Source: Eledone cirrhosa
Taxonomy: Eukaryota > Mollusca > Cephalopoda > Octopoda > Eledonidae
Direction: 5' to 3'
Assembly (NCBI GenBank): GCA_964016885.1
Contig: OZ024749.1
Coordinates: 27,307,372 to 27,371,371 of the forward strand
DNA length: 64,000 nucleotides
The position numbers were made by a program, and so were the translations under genes. Shown one piece after another: positions 23,401 through 33,793 of the stretch (the first letter of the stretch is position 1; each line of letters starts with the position of its first letter). The notes under the pieces are model-generated. The model was given only the letters and a program-made list of their open reading frames with translations, was not told the origin of the DNA and made no database searches.

Positions 23401-26400
23401 ATATATATATATATATATATACTGTAATATAAGTTTGGTAGAAATATCCAAGGGTAAGAGCACTCAGTCCATAGAACGAGTTAAGTATAATTAGTTACCA
23501 CATATACATATATTTAAGTTTCATTGGAGTGTATAACCCAACGAAACTTAAGTACCTGTATATGACACTGTTGTAACTAATTATCTATCCATCTATATGT
23601 ATATAGAAAGATATCTATATGTATGTATATATATATATATGTTTGTGTGTGTGTATAGTAGCAGCAGAAAATGTTACATCATACAAATAGACATGCAGCA
23701 TTGCCTCATCAACCACATAGCTGTCAGTACAGTTTTGTGCATTAAAGTGGTACTACTGATCAGATAACCACTCTGTTAGATGTGTGATACATGTGAGCCG
23801 ATAATAAAACAAAGAATCGACAGAAAAGTCTACAGGTGTCCTTCAAGCAAAGGAGATCACTACATACAAAAAATACAACTAGAATTAAATAGACGGCAGA
23901 CTGTGCATATAAATGTTTCTCCTCTTCTCTCACTATCTCACCCATGTCTTCTACTTCTTCGGCAGTATTGGTAGAGGGCTGAGGTTAACTTTGCCTTTCA
24001 TCCTTACGGGGTCGATAAAATAAAGTACCAGTAATGTACTGGGTAATTGCTGGCCTTGTGCCTAAAGTAGAAACAATTATTTAACCTTTCCAGGGCGGTG
24101 GATTGACAGTATCGATAGAGAGTCGGACGCCATGCTCTGCAACAAAGAGTTACTTCCCTTTATGATCTGAGTTCAAATCCCGCCGAAGTTAACCTTGCCT
24201 TTCATCCTTACGAGGTCGATAAAATAAAGTACCAGTAATGCACTGGAATAATTGCTGGCCTTGTGCCAAAAGTAGAAACAATTATTTAACCTTTCCACCA
24301 CTAGCACTGATTAGCAGCGGATATCATTTCTTCGCTCTGTACTCCAACACGTTTCATTGACGAAAGTCAATTTTCCCCTACTTCCTTTTTTTTTCAGTAC
24401 TGCATAGAACCTATTGCATTTTTGGTCCCTGAACCACCTCCCTACTCGCTGCTTTTGGCCACTCACAGAAGTAACCACATTGAAGTGGACTGGCTCATTG
24501 TCAAACACGTAGTGGTGGAGACTTCTGGTATTCTGGGTCCTCAAACCACCTCCTTACTCACTGATATCATGATAGAGTTGGCCACTCCAGCAAGTTGGAA
24601 TGGCTATTTCAACGCGTTTCCCTTTCTATCCTCTGAGGTAACCCCTTCTCCATTCTGTCTGCTGGGACCAGGAGATGGCTTGCTCCTGGGGTTCTGCACA
24701 CCAGAGAGCATTCTCCCACACTGACCAGGTTCCTACAATTGGGGTAGTGATGGTCTTATTCATTATATAAATTGAATTATATCATGTTTTCCTTTGTTAT
24801 GTTGCAATGTTTGTGTTTAATACTTTGTGTCAACTTTCAAAATAATTTTTTTAATCGAGTTTCCCCGTTTCCCAATGTTAGAAAGAAACCATTGTTGTTG
24901 TTGTTGTTATTGATATTGCATTTATTTCAATATTTACAGATATTGGAGCAAATTTAACAGGTAAGCATAACATTTCAGTCATCATATATGATATATATAT
25001 TTACATATTATCTATCTAGTATAGGAATCGATCAACAACATCTCCCGTTTTTTTATCGAGTGGAGTGGAACTTATCAATGTTTCCATTGGTCTTTCCATT
25101 GCTGATACCATCTACTGATCGCAACTCCTGGAAGAAAGAGCAACGTAAAATAAAGTGTCTTGCTCAAGGGCCTAATACATTGCCCGGTCCGAGAATCGAA
25201 CTCACAACTTGACGCTTACTAATCTAACTCTCTAACCGCTAAACCTTCACTATGTGTCTAATAAATATATTTGTATAAATATATATAAATAGAAATCATT
25301 TAAGGGCCGTGGATTGGCAGTATCGGTAGAGCGTCGGATAACATGCTTTCTGACATAGAGTTACGGCCCTTTGCTTTTCATCCTCATGGCGTCGATAAAT
25401 TAAAGTACCAGTAACGTACTGGAGTTGATTTAATCGACTTTCCCCTCCCCCCAAAATTGTTGGCCTTGTGCCTAAATCAGAAATTCTTATATAGAAGCAC
25501 CAACAGTTCTAATAATGGGCTCTGTTTCACCATTTTTTACAGACCCAATGTATGAAGGCAGTTACCATGGTAGTAAGAAGCATGAAGGTAAGTTATCTCC
25601 CTTACTACACTATATGTAAATGTGTGTGTACGTGGAAGGGGTCTGATTTAGCAGTGTCTAGGTCTCTGCCTTCTGAGTTTAAATCCCACCAAGGTCTACT
25701 TTACTTTTCACCCCTTAAAGGTCAATAAAGAAATTATCTGTCCAATCTAGTGCTGGTGAACCCCTTTCTCTTTCCAACTGTTAATTCATAGATGTTACAC
25801 TGGATCAAAGGTACGAGGGTGGATGGGGTGTCTGTGTCTCTTGCAACTGCATGGGCACATACAACCCTTAGTGAATGCATGGTATATATTACTAAGACAT
25901 ACTCGATTGTGAGTATGGCTTGTCCCTGTAAATAGTTATTTCACCAAAGTTACTCTTAATCCTGTATATCATTTGTACATATATACTGAAAATATTCTTC
26001 TATGTGTCAGTAATCAACATAAATTATAGGGTTTCTCTTTTGGGTGCTTTTTATCATGGTACCAATGCAACCACCTTACAGCGTGGACTGGGTACTTGTT
26101 ATCATGGAACTGAAATGATCACTTTATAGGATGGACAAGGCTAATTTTTTGTCATGTCACCACCACGAACACCTTACAGGATGGACAGGGCGATTATTTT
26201 GTCATGTCACCACCACGACCACCTTACATGATGGACAGGGCGATTTTTTGTCAGGGTGAACTGGGTGCTTTTTGTCATGGCACAAGCCAGGACCACTAGT
26301 AATTGAATAAAAGATTTAATTTGAAGGAATTTTTTTTTCCATTCTGATTCCATTAAGTCTGTCACAGCATGGCCTCAGCCGGATGGCTGAAACAGGTAAA

Positions 26401-29400
26401 AGAGTAAAAGAGTAAAACATTCTTGTTTCCACTTAATTCTTTATCTGTGTTTGTTGCAGGTGACTTGGATGAAGTGCTAAAAAGATCTTTTGAACAAGGA
26501 CTTGAGAAGGTTTGTATTATTTATGGCATGTTTACATTTAGCTATGGCCCTTTACATTCTGAGTTCAAATCCCATTGATGTTAACTTTGCTTTTCATCCT
26601 TAAAGTATCTTCGGGTTTGGGTGTGGGGTCTAGAGAATGATCTTAGTTGATGTTGATTTGGTGTCAAAACAGGAACTTCTATTGGCAATATTAATAAGGA
26701 GGAGATTAGGGGAGATTTGTCTGTTATTTCTAATAGTCAGGGAGGTGGGCAGTTGAAGAATGATCATAGTTGATGTTGGCAATATTAATAAAGAGGGGGA
26801 TTTGGCTATTATTTCTAGCAAGTCAAGATAGAAATTTTCTCATAGGCTTGATTTAGGTCTGTTCAATAAGATCACAACAACAATAACTACAACAATCATA
26901 AAAGTATTTTAGACAACCTTTCTGTTATGTATACAGTGAGGGAGGGAAAGTGTGTTACTGTGAAATATGTTCACTTTCTTACTAATCATGTTTATGGAAG
27001 TAAATCTAATCCACATGCCACCACCATAGATGAAACCTAAGGGTCAGTTCACCTTGTGGTCCCAGCAGATAGGATAGAGAAGACATTGCCCTGAAGGATG
27101 ATGAGGGAAACACTGAAACAATAAGGAATTAATATAAATCTACTCTCCTTTTCAGATTATGATAACTGGGGGTAACCTTGAAGAATCTCAAAAAGGTCTG
27201 GAATTGGCCAAGACACATGGTTTGTGAACCTTTTTTATGTTTATTTATTTAGGTTTTTAACCCTTTTAGTATCAAACCACATGAAATTACCCTTGGTTCT
27301 TTGATACAAACTGTTTGTTTAAAATTCTGTTATAATTTTATGTAAGAACCTCTGCTAAGTTCTAAACACCTACTCAATAATAAGAAAGTTCATTATCATC
27401 ATCATTTTACGTCCGCTTTTCCCTGCTTGCAAGGGTGGGATGGGAACTGATTCTGGCTTGATTTCTACAGCTGGATGCCCTTCCTAACACCAACCTCATC
27501 TACAGTGAGTGCTGGGTGCTTTTTTGCCGTGGCACCTCCACGACCATTTTGCAGTGGAATGATATGGACCCCAGTCCCTATCATCTCATTTCTACAGCTG
27601 AGTAAACTAGAGCAATGTGAAATAAAGTGTCTTGCTCAAGGAAACAACACATCACCCGGTCTGAGAATTGAATTCTCAACCTTTCGATTGCAAGGCCAAT
27701 GCTCTAACCACTAAGCCATGTGCCTCGATAGTTACTTATATTAATAAATCTCTCCCTTGTTGATATTGCAGTTGTGGTAATTGTTGTTGTAATTGTAGCA
27801 GCTGTTATTGTACCTATTCTAGTTGTAATTATTGTTGTTGCTATAGCTGTTGTTATTGCTGTAACTGTTGTTGTTGCTGTTGCAATTCCAGATCGTTTGT
27901 TCAGCACTGCTGGATGTCATCCGACCAGATGTGGAGAGTTTGAGGAATCCGGTGATCCAGAGAAATACCTTCAGGACTTTACATCTCTTATTCTGAACAA
28001 CAAGGACAAAATTGTAGCAGTAGGAGAATGTGGTTTAGGTAAATGATGGTTTAAATAATTTAAAACTCTCATAAAATGTTTTATGTTACATTACATAGGA
28101 TTCTCAGACTCAGAAAATATCAAACACTGTGTCACAGTCCCTGCCCCTAAGATTTGTGTAGTTCTAAATTTACTTAAAATAAACCTCTTCCTCCTCACTG
28201 TCCCATCAACATTATTACCATCATCACTGGTGGATTGGCAGTATCGGTAGGGGGTCGGACGCCATGCTTTGCAGCATAGAGTTATGGCCCTTTATGATCT
28301 GAGTTCAAATCCCGCCGAGGTTAACTTTGCCTTTCATCCTTACGGGGTCGATAAAATAAAGTACCAGTAATGCACTGGGATAATTGCTGGCCTTGTGCCA
28401 AAAGTAGAAATAATTATTACCATCATCACTATCATTATTATCACCATCTCAATCATCATCATCATACTTTAATCAATGCCTTTAAAATTTTTATTTGTTT
28501 TCTCAGATTATGATCGTCTGCATTTCTGTCCAAAAGACATTCAACTGAAGTAAGTAACATTCCTTGATTTATATTGTTGTTGGTGTTATTATTGGCAGAA
28601 TTGTGAAGTCATCTGTGTTCAAATCTTGTTCAGGTCAACTTGACTTTTCATCCTCCCAGGTTTGATAAAAAAAAGTACCAGACTACTACTGGGAGTCAGT
28701 AGACTGACTTTCCCTTCCCCTTAAATTGCTGACCTTATGCATCAATAAAATAAAGTATCTGTAACACACTGGGGTTGATTTAGTCAACTTTCCCTCCCCT
28801 CTCCTTAAATTGCCGACCTTGAACCTATATTAGACACCATTATTATTATTATTATTATTAGACTGGTGGTGGATTGGCAGTGTCGGTAGAGGGTCAGACA
28901 CCATGCTTTCCAGCATAGTTACGTCCCTTTACGATCTGAGTTCAAATCCCGCCGAGGTTGACTTTGCCTTTCATCCTTACGGGGTCGATAAAATAAAGTA
29001 CCAGTAATGCACAGGGTAATTGGTGGCCTTGTGCCTAAAGTAGAAACAATTATTAAAGCATTGGACAATATACTTCACAGCATAGAGTTACGACCCTTTA
29101 CGTTCTGAGTTCAAATCCCGCCAAGGTTAGCTTTGCTTTTCATCCTTACAAGGGGGGGGGGGGGGGGGGGGGGTCGATAAAAAAGCACCAGTAGTGCATT
29201 AGGGTGGATTTAGTCGACTTTTCCCTTACCTTCAAAATTACTGGCCTTGTGCCTAAAGTAGAAACAATTATTATTATTATTTATTTTCAGATACTTTGAG
29301 AAACAGTTTGATATTGCTGAACAGGTGAAGCTGCCAATGTTTCTACATTCCAGGAACTGTGCTGATGATTTCTTGGACATCATCAAAAGGAACAAACAAC

Positions 29401-32400
29401 GTATTACTGGCGCTGTGGTAAGATGAGCCTCTGATCTCACTCTTTAATACTAACTCAAGCTTCTGATCCATAATCCTTGGATCAAAATATTACTGAAATT
29501 GAACCTCTGATCTCAATTTTACTAACTCAAAACTCTGAAAACTTATATAAACACACACACAACACATTATGTTCAATTTACCTCACTCTGATCCTCTTGC
29601 CAGCCTCTCCTTTTTATTTTAGGTCCATTCTTTCACAGGAAGTAAAGAGGAAGCTGCTGCCCTCATTGAACAAGGTCTTTATATTGGCATCAATGGATGG
29701 TGAGTGGCATTAATGTATTCTCTTCATTTATTTTGTATCAGAACTGAACCAACATTTGAAAACACTGATTTATTGGGGCGGGTTCTTATCAATGTTGACA
29801 TAATTATCTCTTTAGCATTTACATTACTCTGTATATATTATTGTATTTTCACGGTAAACACTTTATTTTACATAATATCAAATCTACAAGATTTTGATAT
29901 TTATTTTGAGAATAACACCTTAACATAAGTATGAGCAGCCGGTTACAGCCAGTTTGAACAGAAAGAGGTGAGAGAATTCTGGTTGGATAAGGTCAATTTA
30001 AATGTTAAAGGGTTAAACATTGCTGAAAGATAAGTGTATAAAATGGCTGATGTTACGAAGGGCATCTGATTGTAAAACATTGTCTAAAAACATCTTGTCC
30101 AAACCATGTCAACATGGAAAAGTGTACGTAAATATGATGACGATATAGGCACTGAATTGGCTGAGTCATTAGCATGTTGAATAGAATGCTTTGTGGTATT
30201 TATTCCAGCTCTGTGTGCTCCGAGTTCAACTTTACATTACATTCTTTCGAGATAGAAAAAAAAAAGTACCAGTTTACTACTAGGTTGATTCTTCCTCTAT
30301 ATCACTTCCTCACTTTCCTTCTCTGGTAGAAATCCACTAAGCTCAATCTTGAAGAATGGGCTCTGTTATGTTTAAAGACTGGCAGGTGTAGAATCAGTCG
30401 GCTGAAGTGTGCACATGACATGGTCGGTGGATTGGCAGTATCGGTAGAAGGTCGAACGCCATGCTTCGACGCATAGAGTTACGGCCCTTGCCATTCCGAG
30501 TTCAAATCCTGCCGAGGTTAACTTTGCCTTTCATCCTGACGGGGTCGATAAAATAAAGTACCAGTAATGCACTGGGTAATTGCTGGCCTTGTGCCAAAAG
30601 TAGAAACAATTATTTAACTTGTCAAAAGATGACCTCCAGCTGAACTTGTGTATGTATGTATGTATATATATATATATATATATATACACTTTCTCTAAGA
30701 CCATTTTCTAAGAATATGAATAAATATCTTTATACAATACTAGACATGTCTTATAAGAGAGGGAATAAGGTATTTCAATTTAATTGTGTTGGTAGTTAAT
30801 ATAACTCTACAAAAAGTCAATGATTTGTCCTCTTCACTTTTGTGATTTCACATTTCTTTTTAATTAATGAAAGTTCCTTGAAAACTGAAGAAAACATTGA
30901 AGCAATGTGCTCAATACCATTGGAATGGATGATGATAGAAACAGGTAAGGAATGGAAGGTTCTTTCATGTTTCAGCAATTTTTTTCTTTTGATTTTGATT
31001 TTGAAGGCATACTGCTACTTCTCCAAATTGTCTCAGGAAAGAATTGCTGGACAGATTTTACAGGCAATACCAACTGGCAAGAGATGCAAGGGTAGACCCC
31101 AAGCAAGGTGGTTGGATAACATCCATGAGCTTGGGGATCCAGCCGGATCAGTTGGAGATGGTTCCTTGACAGGACTCTACCCACTTATTCCTGAGAGGGT
31201 TGTGGTGACAAAGAAGAAGGCATGGCCTAGTGGTTAGTTTGTTGGACTTAAAGGTCATAATGTATATCATGATAGTACCTCCTACAACTCTATCAGGAGT
31301 TGAGGGTCCACAGCATAGCATGGGATTTTGCCTCAAATTGGAGACCTCAGGTGTCCTTGGCCTCCACACTGTTGATTTCCTTTGCAAATTTGGAAAGACA
31401 GCAGCCTGTTTGAGGAAAGAGCTCAAGGTGGGGTGACTGTTGCAGTGGGTGTCGCTTCCCACTCTCCGCAGCAATACCTTTGCCATTTTGTCAGTGGGGT
31501 GCAGCTCTAGACTAGGGTGTAGCGCTTGTAACCCCCCCCCCCCTACTTTGTTGCTTAATTCTTTTTATTTACTGTTTCTTTTCCTTTTTGGGGGGTGGTG
31601 GCCTTATTGCCATGTATATTGTAGTTTTTGTCACATTTTCTATATATTTAGTCTGAATTTGCCAGTTTGAGAAATGAATTTATATATATAATGATGATAA
31701 AAATACTAAATATAATAATTGTTTCTACTTTAGGCACAAGGCCAGCAATTACCCAGTGCATTACTGGTACTTTATTTTATCGACTAAATATAATAATGAA
31801 AGGGTTAAACCAACCATAACAACACTGCTTCAGTATGGCCACAACCAGTTGTCTGGAATCAGTACCCTGAATTGACTTTTTTCCCCTCCCCCTCCTAAAA
31901 CCATTTTATTCTTCCAGATGCTCCTTGGTGTGAAATTCGACCGACCCATGCAGGAGCCAAACACATCAAGACAACTTTCCCCACAAAGAAGAAAGAAAAA
32001 TGGGAAAAAGGTTTCTGTGTAAAAAGTCGAAATGAGCCTGCAAATATTATGTAAGTAGCTCAACACGTGTCATATATGATTGGAGAACTGTGAGACTGTC
32101 CAGTTTATTATTTTACATCACATTATTAAAATAAGTTGGATTACTTTGAATAAATCATAAATGAATATTATATAATTTATCTACTAAATTTCTTAGCTCT
32201 TAATTAAACATAAATAATCTTATATATAGTATATTGCTCATTTCAAGATTCACTTCTGTTAGATATGATACATAAATTGAATGCTGTGTGCATATATATT
32301 TGTGTATAATATCAATATGCACACTACATATGCTAGCAGAACACTGCCTGGGGCGGTTCTTCTGCTAGTAATAATAATTCGTTTTAACAATGGAACAAGG

Positions 32401-33356
32401 CCAGCAATTGATGCAGAGGATACTGTTGATTAAATCGACCCCCAGTACTTGACTGGTACTTTTTGTTTAATAAAGGCACATAGCTTAGTGGTTAGAGCAT
32501 TGGCCTTGCAATCGAAAGGTTGTGAGTTCAATTCTCAGACCGGGTGATGTGTTGTTTCCTTGAGCAAGACACTTTATTTCACATTGCTCCAGTTTACTCA
32601 GCTGTAGAAATGAGATGATAGGGACTGGGGTCCCTATCATTCCACTGCAAAGTGGTCGTGGAGGTGCCACGGCAAAAAAGCACCCAGCACTCACTGTAAA
32701 TGAGGTTGGTGTTAGGAAGGGCATCCAGCTGTAGAAATCAAGCCAGAATCAGTTCCCGTCCCACCCTTGCAAGCAGGGAAAAGCGGACGTAAAATGAGAT
32801 GATGATGAAAGTGTTCAGTAATGGACTATAAAATATAGTTAACTCACTGTCACTAACATAATAATAATAATGGTTTCTGATTTAGGCACAAGGCCAGCAA
32901 TTTGAAGGGAAAGGGAAAGTCGATTAAATTGACCCCACTGCATTACTGTTTTTTTAAATTTTATCAACCCTGTAAAGATGAAAGGCAAAGCTAACCTTGG
33001 TAGGATTTGGACTCAGAATGTATAGCACTGAAACAAATACTGCAAAACATTTGTCCACTCTTCTAACGATTCTGCCAATCCTCTACCTTCAGATAATAGT
33101 AATAATATAGGCAAACCCTATATTGTCCCTGCTCAATTGTCAACACTGAAGCCTCTGGTCTCTTACTACTTTCACTTTTAGAGTCATGGTATTTGTATCA
33201 GTTGTTCCAATACTGTAGTAATTTGATTTATTTGTCTATTTCTGTTGTTTCAGCCAAGTATTGGAAGTGATAGCAGCAGCACGCTCTGAAGATATCCACA
33301 CAGTGGCTGAAACAGTCTATAAAAATACCATGGATATGTTCTTCAATACATCTTGA
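20438..33356 (+). CDS. TATDN1: TATDN1, TatD-family metal-dependent deoxyribonuclease, complete
   Basis: Twelve coding exons: 20438-20453, 24940-24960, 25543-25587, 26460-26509, 27156-27219, 27892-28038, 28507-28549, 29291-29417, 29623-29699, 30874-30944, 31918-32050, 33254-33356. All have GT/AG borders and matching phases, giving 298 aa (human TATDN1: 297). The N terminus MFKFIDIGANLTDPMYEG is the family's opening strand. A TIM-barrel metallohydrolase is indicated by the metal/catalytic residues Glu111 (GECGLD), His148 (LHSRN), His173 (VHSF) and Asp221 (IETDAPW), all present. Other motifs are [20 protein letters not shown] and YIGINGCSLKTEE. TatD proteins act as Mg-dependent 3'-5' exonucleases/endonucleases in DNA repair and apoptotic DNA breakdown. 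The first exon carries only 16 coding bases and is followed by a 4.5-kb intron; an in-frame upstream ATG at 20396 could add 14 residues. Introns are full of SINEs. It converges on TMEM214. Confidence 0.96.
20460..22470. other. TATDN1 intron 1, left half
   Basis: No further exon recognised. Mostly unique AT-rich sequence with short TA repeats (21930-21972). Around 22195-22220 there is a GA run beside TGGCTGCTATTTCTAGCA text. Confidence 0.5.
22481..22506 (-). other. Candidate 5' leader exon of RAE1
   Basis: On the - strand, TTGTTTTCTTACAG precedes GCAACAGTGAAAACCCTTTA AAGATG, followed by the strong donor GTAAGTTG. The 26-base block could be an internal leader exon, or the end of a first exon starting near 22560. 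It lies just downstream, on the - strand, of a promoter-like cluster. If spliced to the RAE1 exon at 17340, its final ATG would start a three-codon upstream frame (Met-Leu-Phe-stop) ending three bases before the RAE1 start. It is far from RAE1 (5.1 kb) and on the other side of TATDN1 exon 1. Not proven. Confidence 0.35.
22588..22658 (-). promoter_or_regulatory. Promoter-like cluster: CRE-like site and two CCAAT boxes
   Basis: TGACGTAG (22588-22595, a CRE-like site), CCAAT (22616-22620) and an inverted CCAAT (ATTGG, 22654-22658) fall within 71 bp, along with a GC-richer block CCGCCGGGGG. This is the most promoter-like segment in the RAE1/TATDN1 interval. Direction is uncertain; the adjacent donor site at 22480 favours - strand transcription. 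Confidence 0.4.
23488..23583 (+). repeat. Intronic hairpin of 96 nt
   Basis: TAATTAGTTAC at the left pairs perfectly with GTAACTAATTA at the right, and CATATACA..TTAAGTTTC pairs with GAAACTTAA..TGTATATG, leaving a short loop around AGTGTATAACC. It lies sense in TATDN1 intron 1. It may be a pre-miRNA-like hairpin or a tiny palindromic MITE; nothing here decides. Confidence 0.5.
23978..24080 (+). mobile_element. Family C SINE, 3' part only
   Basis: Body text GAGGTTAACTTTGCCTTTCA, GGGGTCGATAAAATAAAGTA and GGCCTTGTGCCTAAAGTAGA with a CAATTAT end; no head. It is followed directly by a full copy. Confidence 0.8.
24094..24285 (+). mobile_element. tRNA-derived SINE, family C, near full length
   Basis: Head GGCGGTGGATTGACAGTATC with an A-box-like segment, a B-box-like GAGTTCAAATCCCGCC, body CTTTCATCCTTACGAGGTCG and ATAAAATAAAGTACCAGTAA, and 3' end GGCCTTGTGCCAAAAGTAGA plus AACAATTAT. 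About 190 bp. This is the most abundant element in the window and fits cephalopod tRNA-derived SINEs. Confidence 0.85.
25305..25490 (+). mobile_element. Family C SINE in TATDN1 intron 2
   Basis: GGGCCGTGGATTGGCAGTAT head, AGAGTTACGGCCCTTTGCTT, GTCGATAAATTAAAGTACCA and GTTGGCCTTGTGCCTAAATC. The B-box region is partly deleted. Confidence 0.8.
26030..26290 (+). repeat. Family D repeat units in TATDN1 intron 3
   Basis: Four imperfect units of about 60 bp with ACCTTACAGGATGGACAGGG, CGATTATTTTGTCATGTCAC and CACCACGACC text. Confidence 0.65.
27391..27727 (-). mobile_element. tRNA-derived SINE, family A, antisense
   Basis: Starts CATCATCATTTTACGTCCGC and ends in the tRNA-like head, reversed: ACCACTAAGCCATGTGCCTC. 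Lies between TATDN1 exons 5 and 6. Near-identical to the copy at 1148-1482. Confidence 0.85.
28228..28417 (+). mobile_element. Family C SINE in TATDN1 intron 6
   Basis: Full copy: GGTGGATTGGCAGTATCGGT ... GAGTTCAAATCCCGCCGAGG ... GGGGTCGATAAAATAAAGTA ... AAAAGTAGAAATAATTATTA. Confidence 0.85.
28861..29283 (+). mobile_element. Two tandem family C SINEs in TATDN1 intron 7, with G homopolymer
   Basis: The first copy (28861-29055) is full length. The second (about 29060-29283) lacks part of its head and is split by a run of G at 29152-29173, where other copies read ACGGGGTCGATAAAAT. The GGGG of the SINE appears to have expanded. The last base of the second copy is within 10 bp of the acceptor of the exon at 29291. 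Confidence 0.85.
29809..30014 (-). mobile_element. piggyBac-like MITE in TATDN1 intron 9
   Basis: CTCTTTAGCATTTACATTAC at the left and AAATGTTAAAGGG followed by TTAA at the right. Same internal blocks as the 18278 copy (CAAGATTTTGATATTTATTT, CCTTAACATAAGTATGAGCA). Confidence 0.65.
30421..30617 (+). mobile_element. Family C SINE in TATDN1 intron 9
   Basis: Full copy: GGTGGATTGGCAGTATCGGT, ATAGAGTTACGGCCCTTGCC, GAGTTCAAATCCTGCCGAGG, GACGGGGTCGATAAAATAAA, ending AAAAGTAGAAACAATTATTT. Confidence 0.85.
31000..31210 (+). mobile_element. RTE-like LINE 3' fragment, immediately after TATDN1 exon 10
   Basis: Open text [20 protein letters not shown] then [18 protein letters not shown] matches the C-terminal end of non-LTR retrotransposon polyproteins (GRPRxRWxDxI motif). 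It is followed by GACAGGACTCTACCCACTTA. A related, reversed fragment is at 58215-58330. Confidence 0.65.
31211..31520 (+). mobile_element. Third tRNA-like SINE type
   Basis: Head AGGCATGGCCTAGTGGTTAG has an A-box-like sequence; the body CCTCCACACTGTTGATTTCC, TTTGCAAATTTGGAAAGACA and AAGGTGGGGTGACTG is shared with 790-1095. It ends in a poly-C stretch at 31530-31541. Confidence 0.55.
31723..31790 (-). mobile_element. Family C SINE fragment, antisense
   Basis: TTGTTTCTACTTTAGGCACA, GGCCAGCAATTACCCAGTGC and TACTTTATTTTATCGAC. Confidence 0.75.
32474..32808 (+). mobile_element. tRNA-derived SINE, family A
   Basis: Complete copy in TATDN1 intron 11: GGCACATAGCTTAGTGGTTA head, GGTTGTGAGTTCAATTCTCA B-box-like segment, 3' end GCGGACGTAAAATGAGATGA TGATG. 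Preceded by a fragment of family C (32395-32465). Confidence 0.85.
32880..33090 (-). mobile_element. Family C SINE, antisense
   Basis: GATTTAGGCACAAGGCCAGC, AAAGTCGATTAAATTGACCC, TAAAGATGAAAGGCAAAGCT, GGATTTGGACTCAGAATGTA and GATTCTGCCAATCCTCTACC. Confidence 0.75.
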
Positions 33357-33642
33357 TACATATATACACACACACACACCTGTCCCAAATGCTTACTAAC
33401 ACGCACACAATTCTGAATGCTTCTAACAGAGTGGACACTCCACTAAAGATACCCAAGAGTCAAGTAATAATGTTAAAATAGATGATAGATTAAATTTACC
33501 ACTCTGTGACTCTTAATTCAGCAATCCTGTGCCCTTACTCCAACAGAAGTCCCTCATGTCCCTTTCAACCCCGTCATATATTTAGCCAGATACTAAACAG
33601 CAACATTTCAAAACAAAAATACACAAAAACCTGCAAAAGAAG

Positions 33643-33648
33643 AATAAA
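33643..33648 (+). terminator. Candidate poly(A) signal of TATDN1
   Basis: AATAAA, 287 bp past the TATDN1 stop codon, followed by a T-rich stretch from 33660 that could serve as the downstream element. Confidence 0.5.
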
Positions 33649-33679
33649 AATAAAAACTGTAATTGATGGTGTTTTTGTT

Positions 33680-33685
33680 TTTATT
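33680..33685 (-). terminator. Candidate poly(A) signal of TMEM214
   Basis: AATAAA on the - strand, about 110 bp past the TMEM214 stop codon at 33794 and only 31 bp from the opposing TATDN1 signal. Confidence 0.5.
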
Positions 33686-33793
33686 CAAACAAATATTTTT
33701 TGTGTTTTTTTCCTCAATTTTTTCTTGTTTTGTTTTAATGGTTTTCAACAAATTAAAAAAAAATCAAAAACTCTTCCAAATTGCAGCCGATTC

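Noticed and set aside
24085..24300. Independent tRNA genes in the family C elements
   Set aside because: Same reasoning: tRNA-derived heads of a SINE present in many copies on both strands.
27704..28046. Val/Ile/Ala-rich frame running into TATDN1 exon 6
   Set aside because: The hydrophobic part before 27892 is a (GTT/ATT)-rich intron tract; a good acceptor (TTCCAG) at 27886-27891 starts the real exon.
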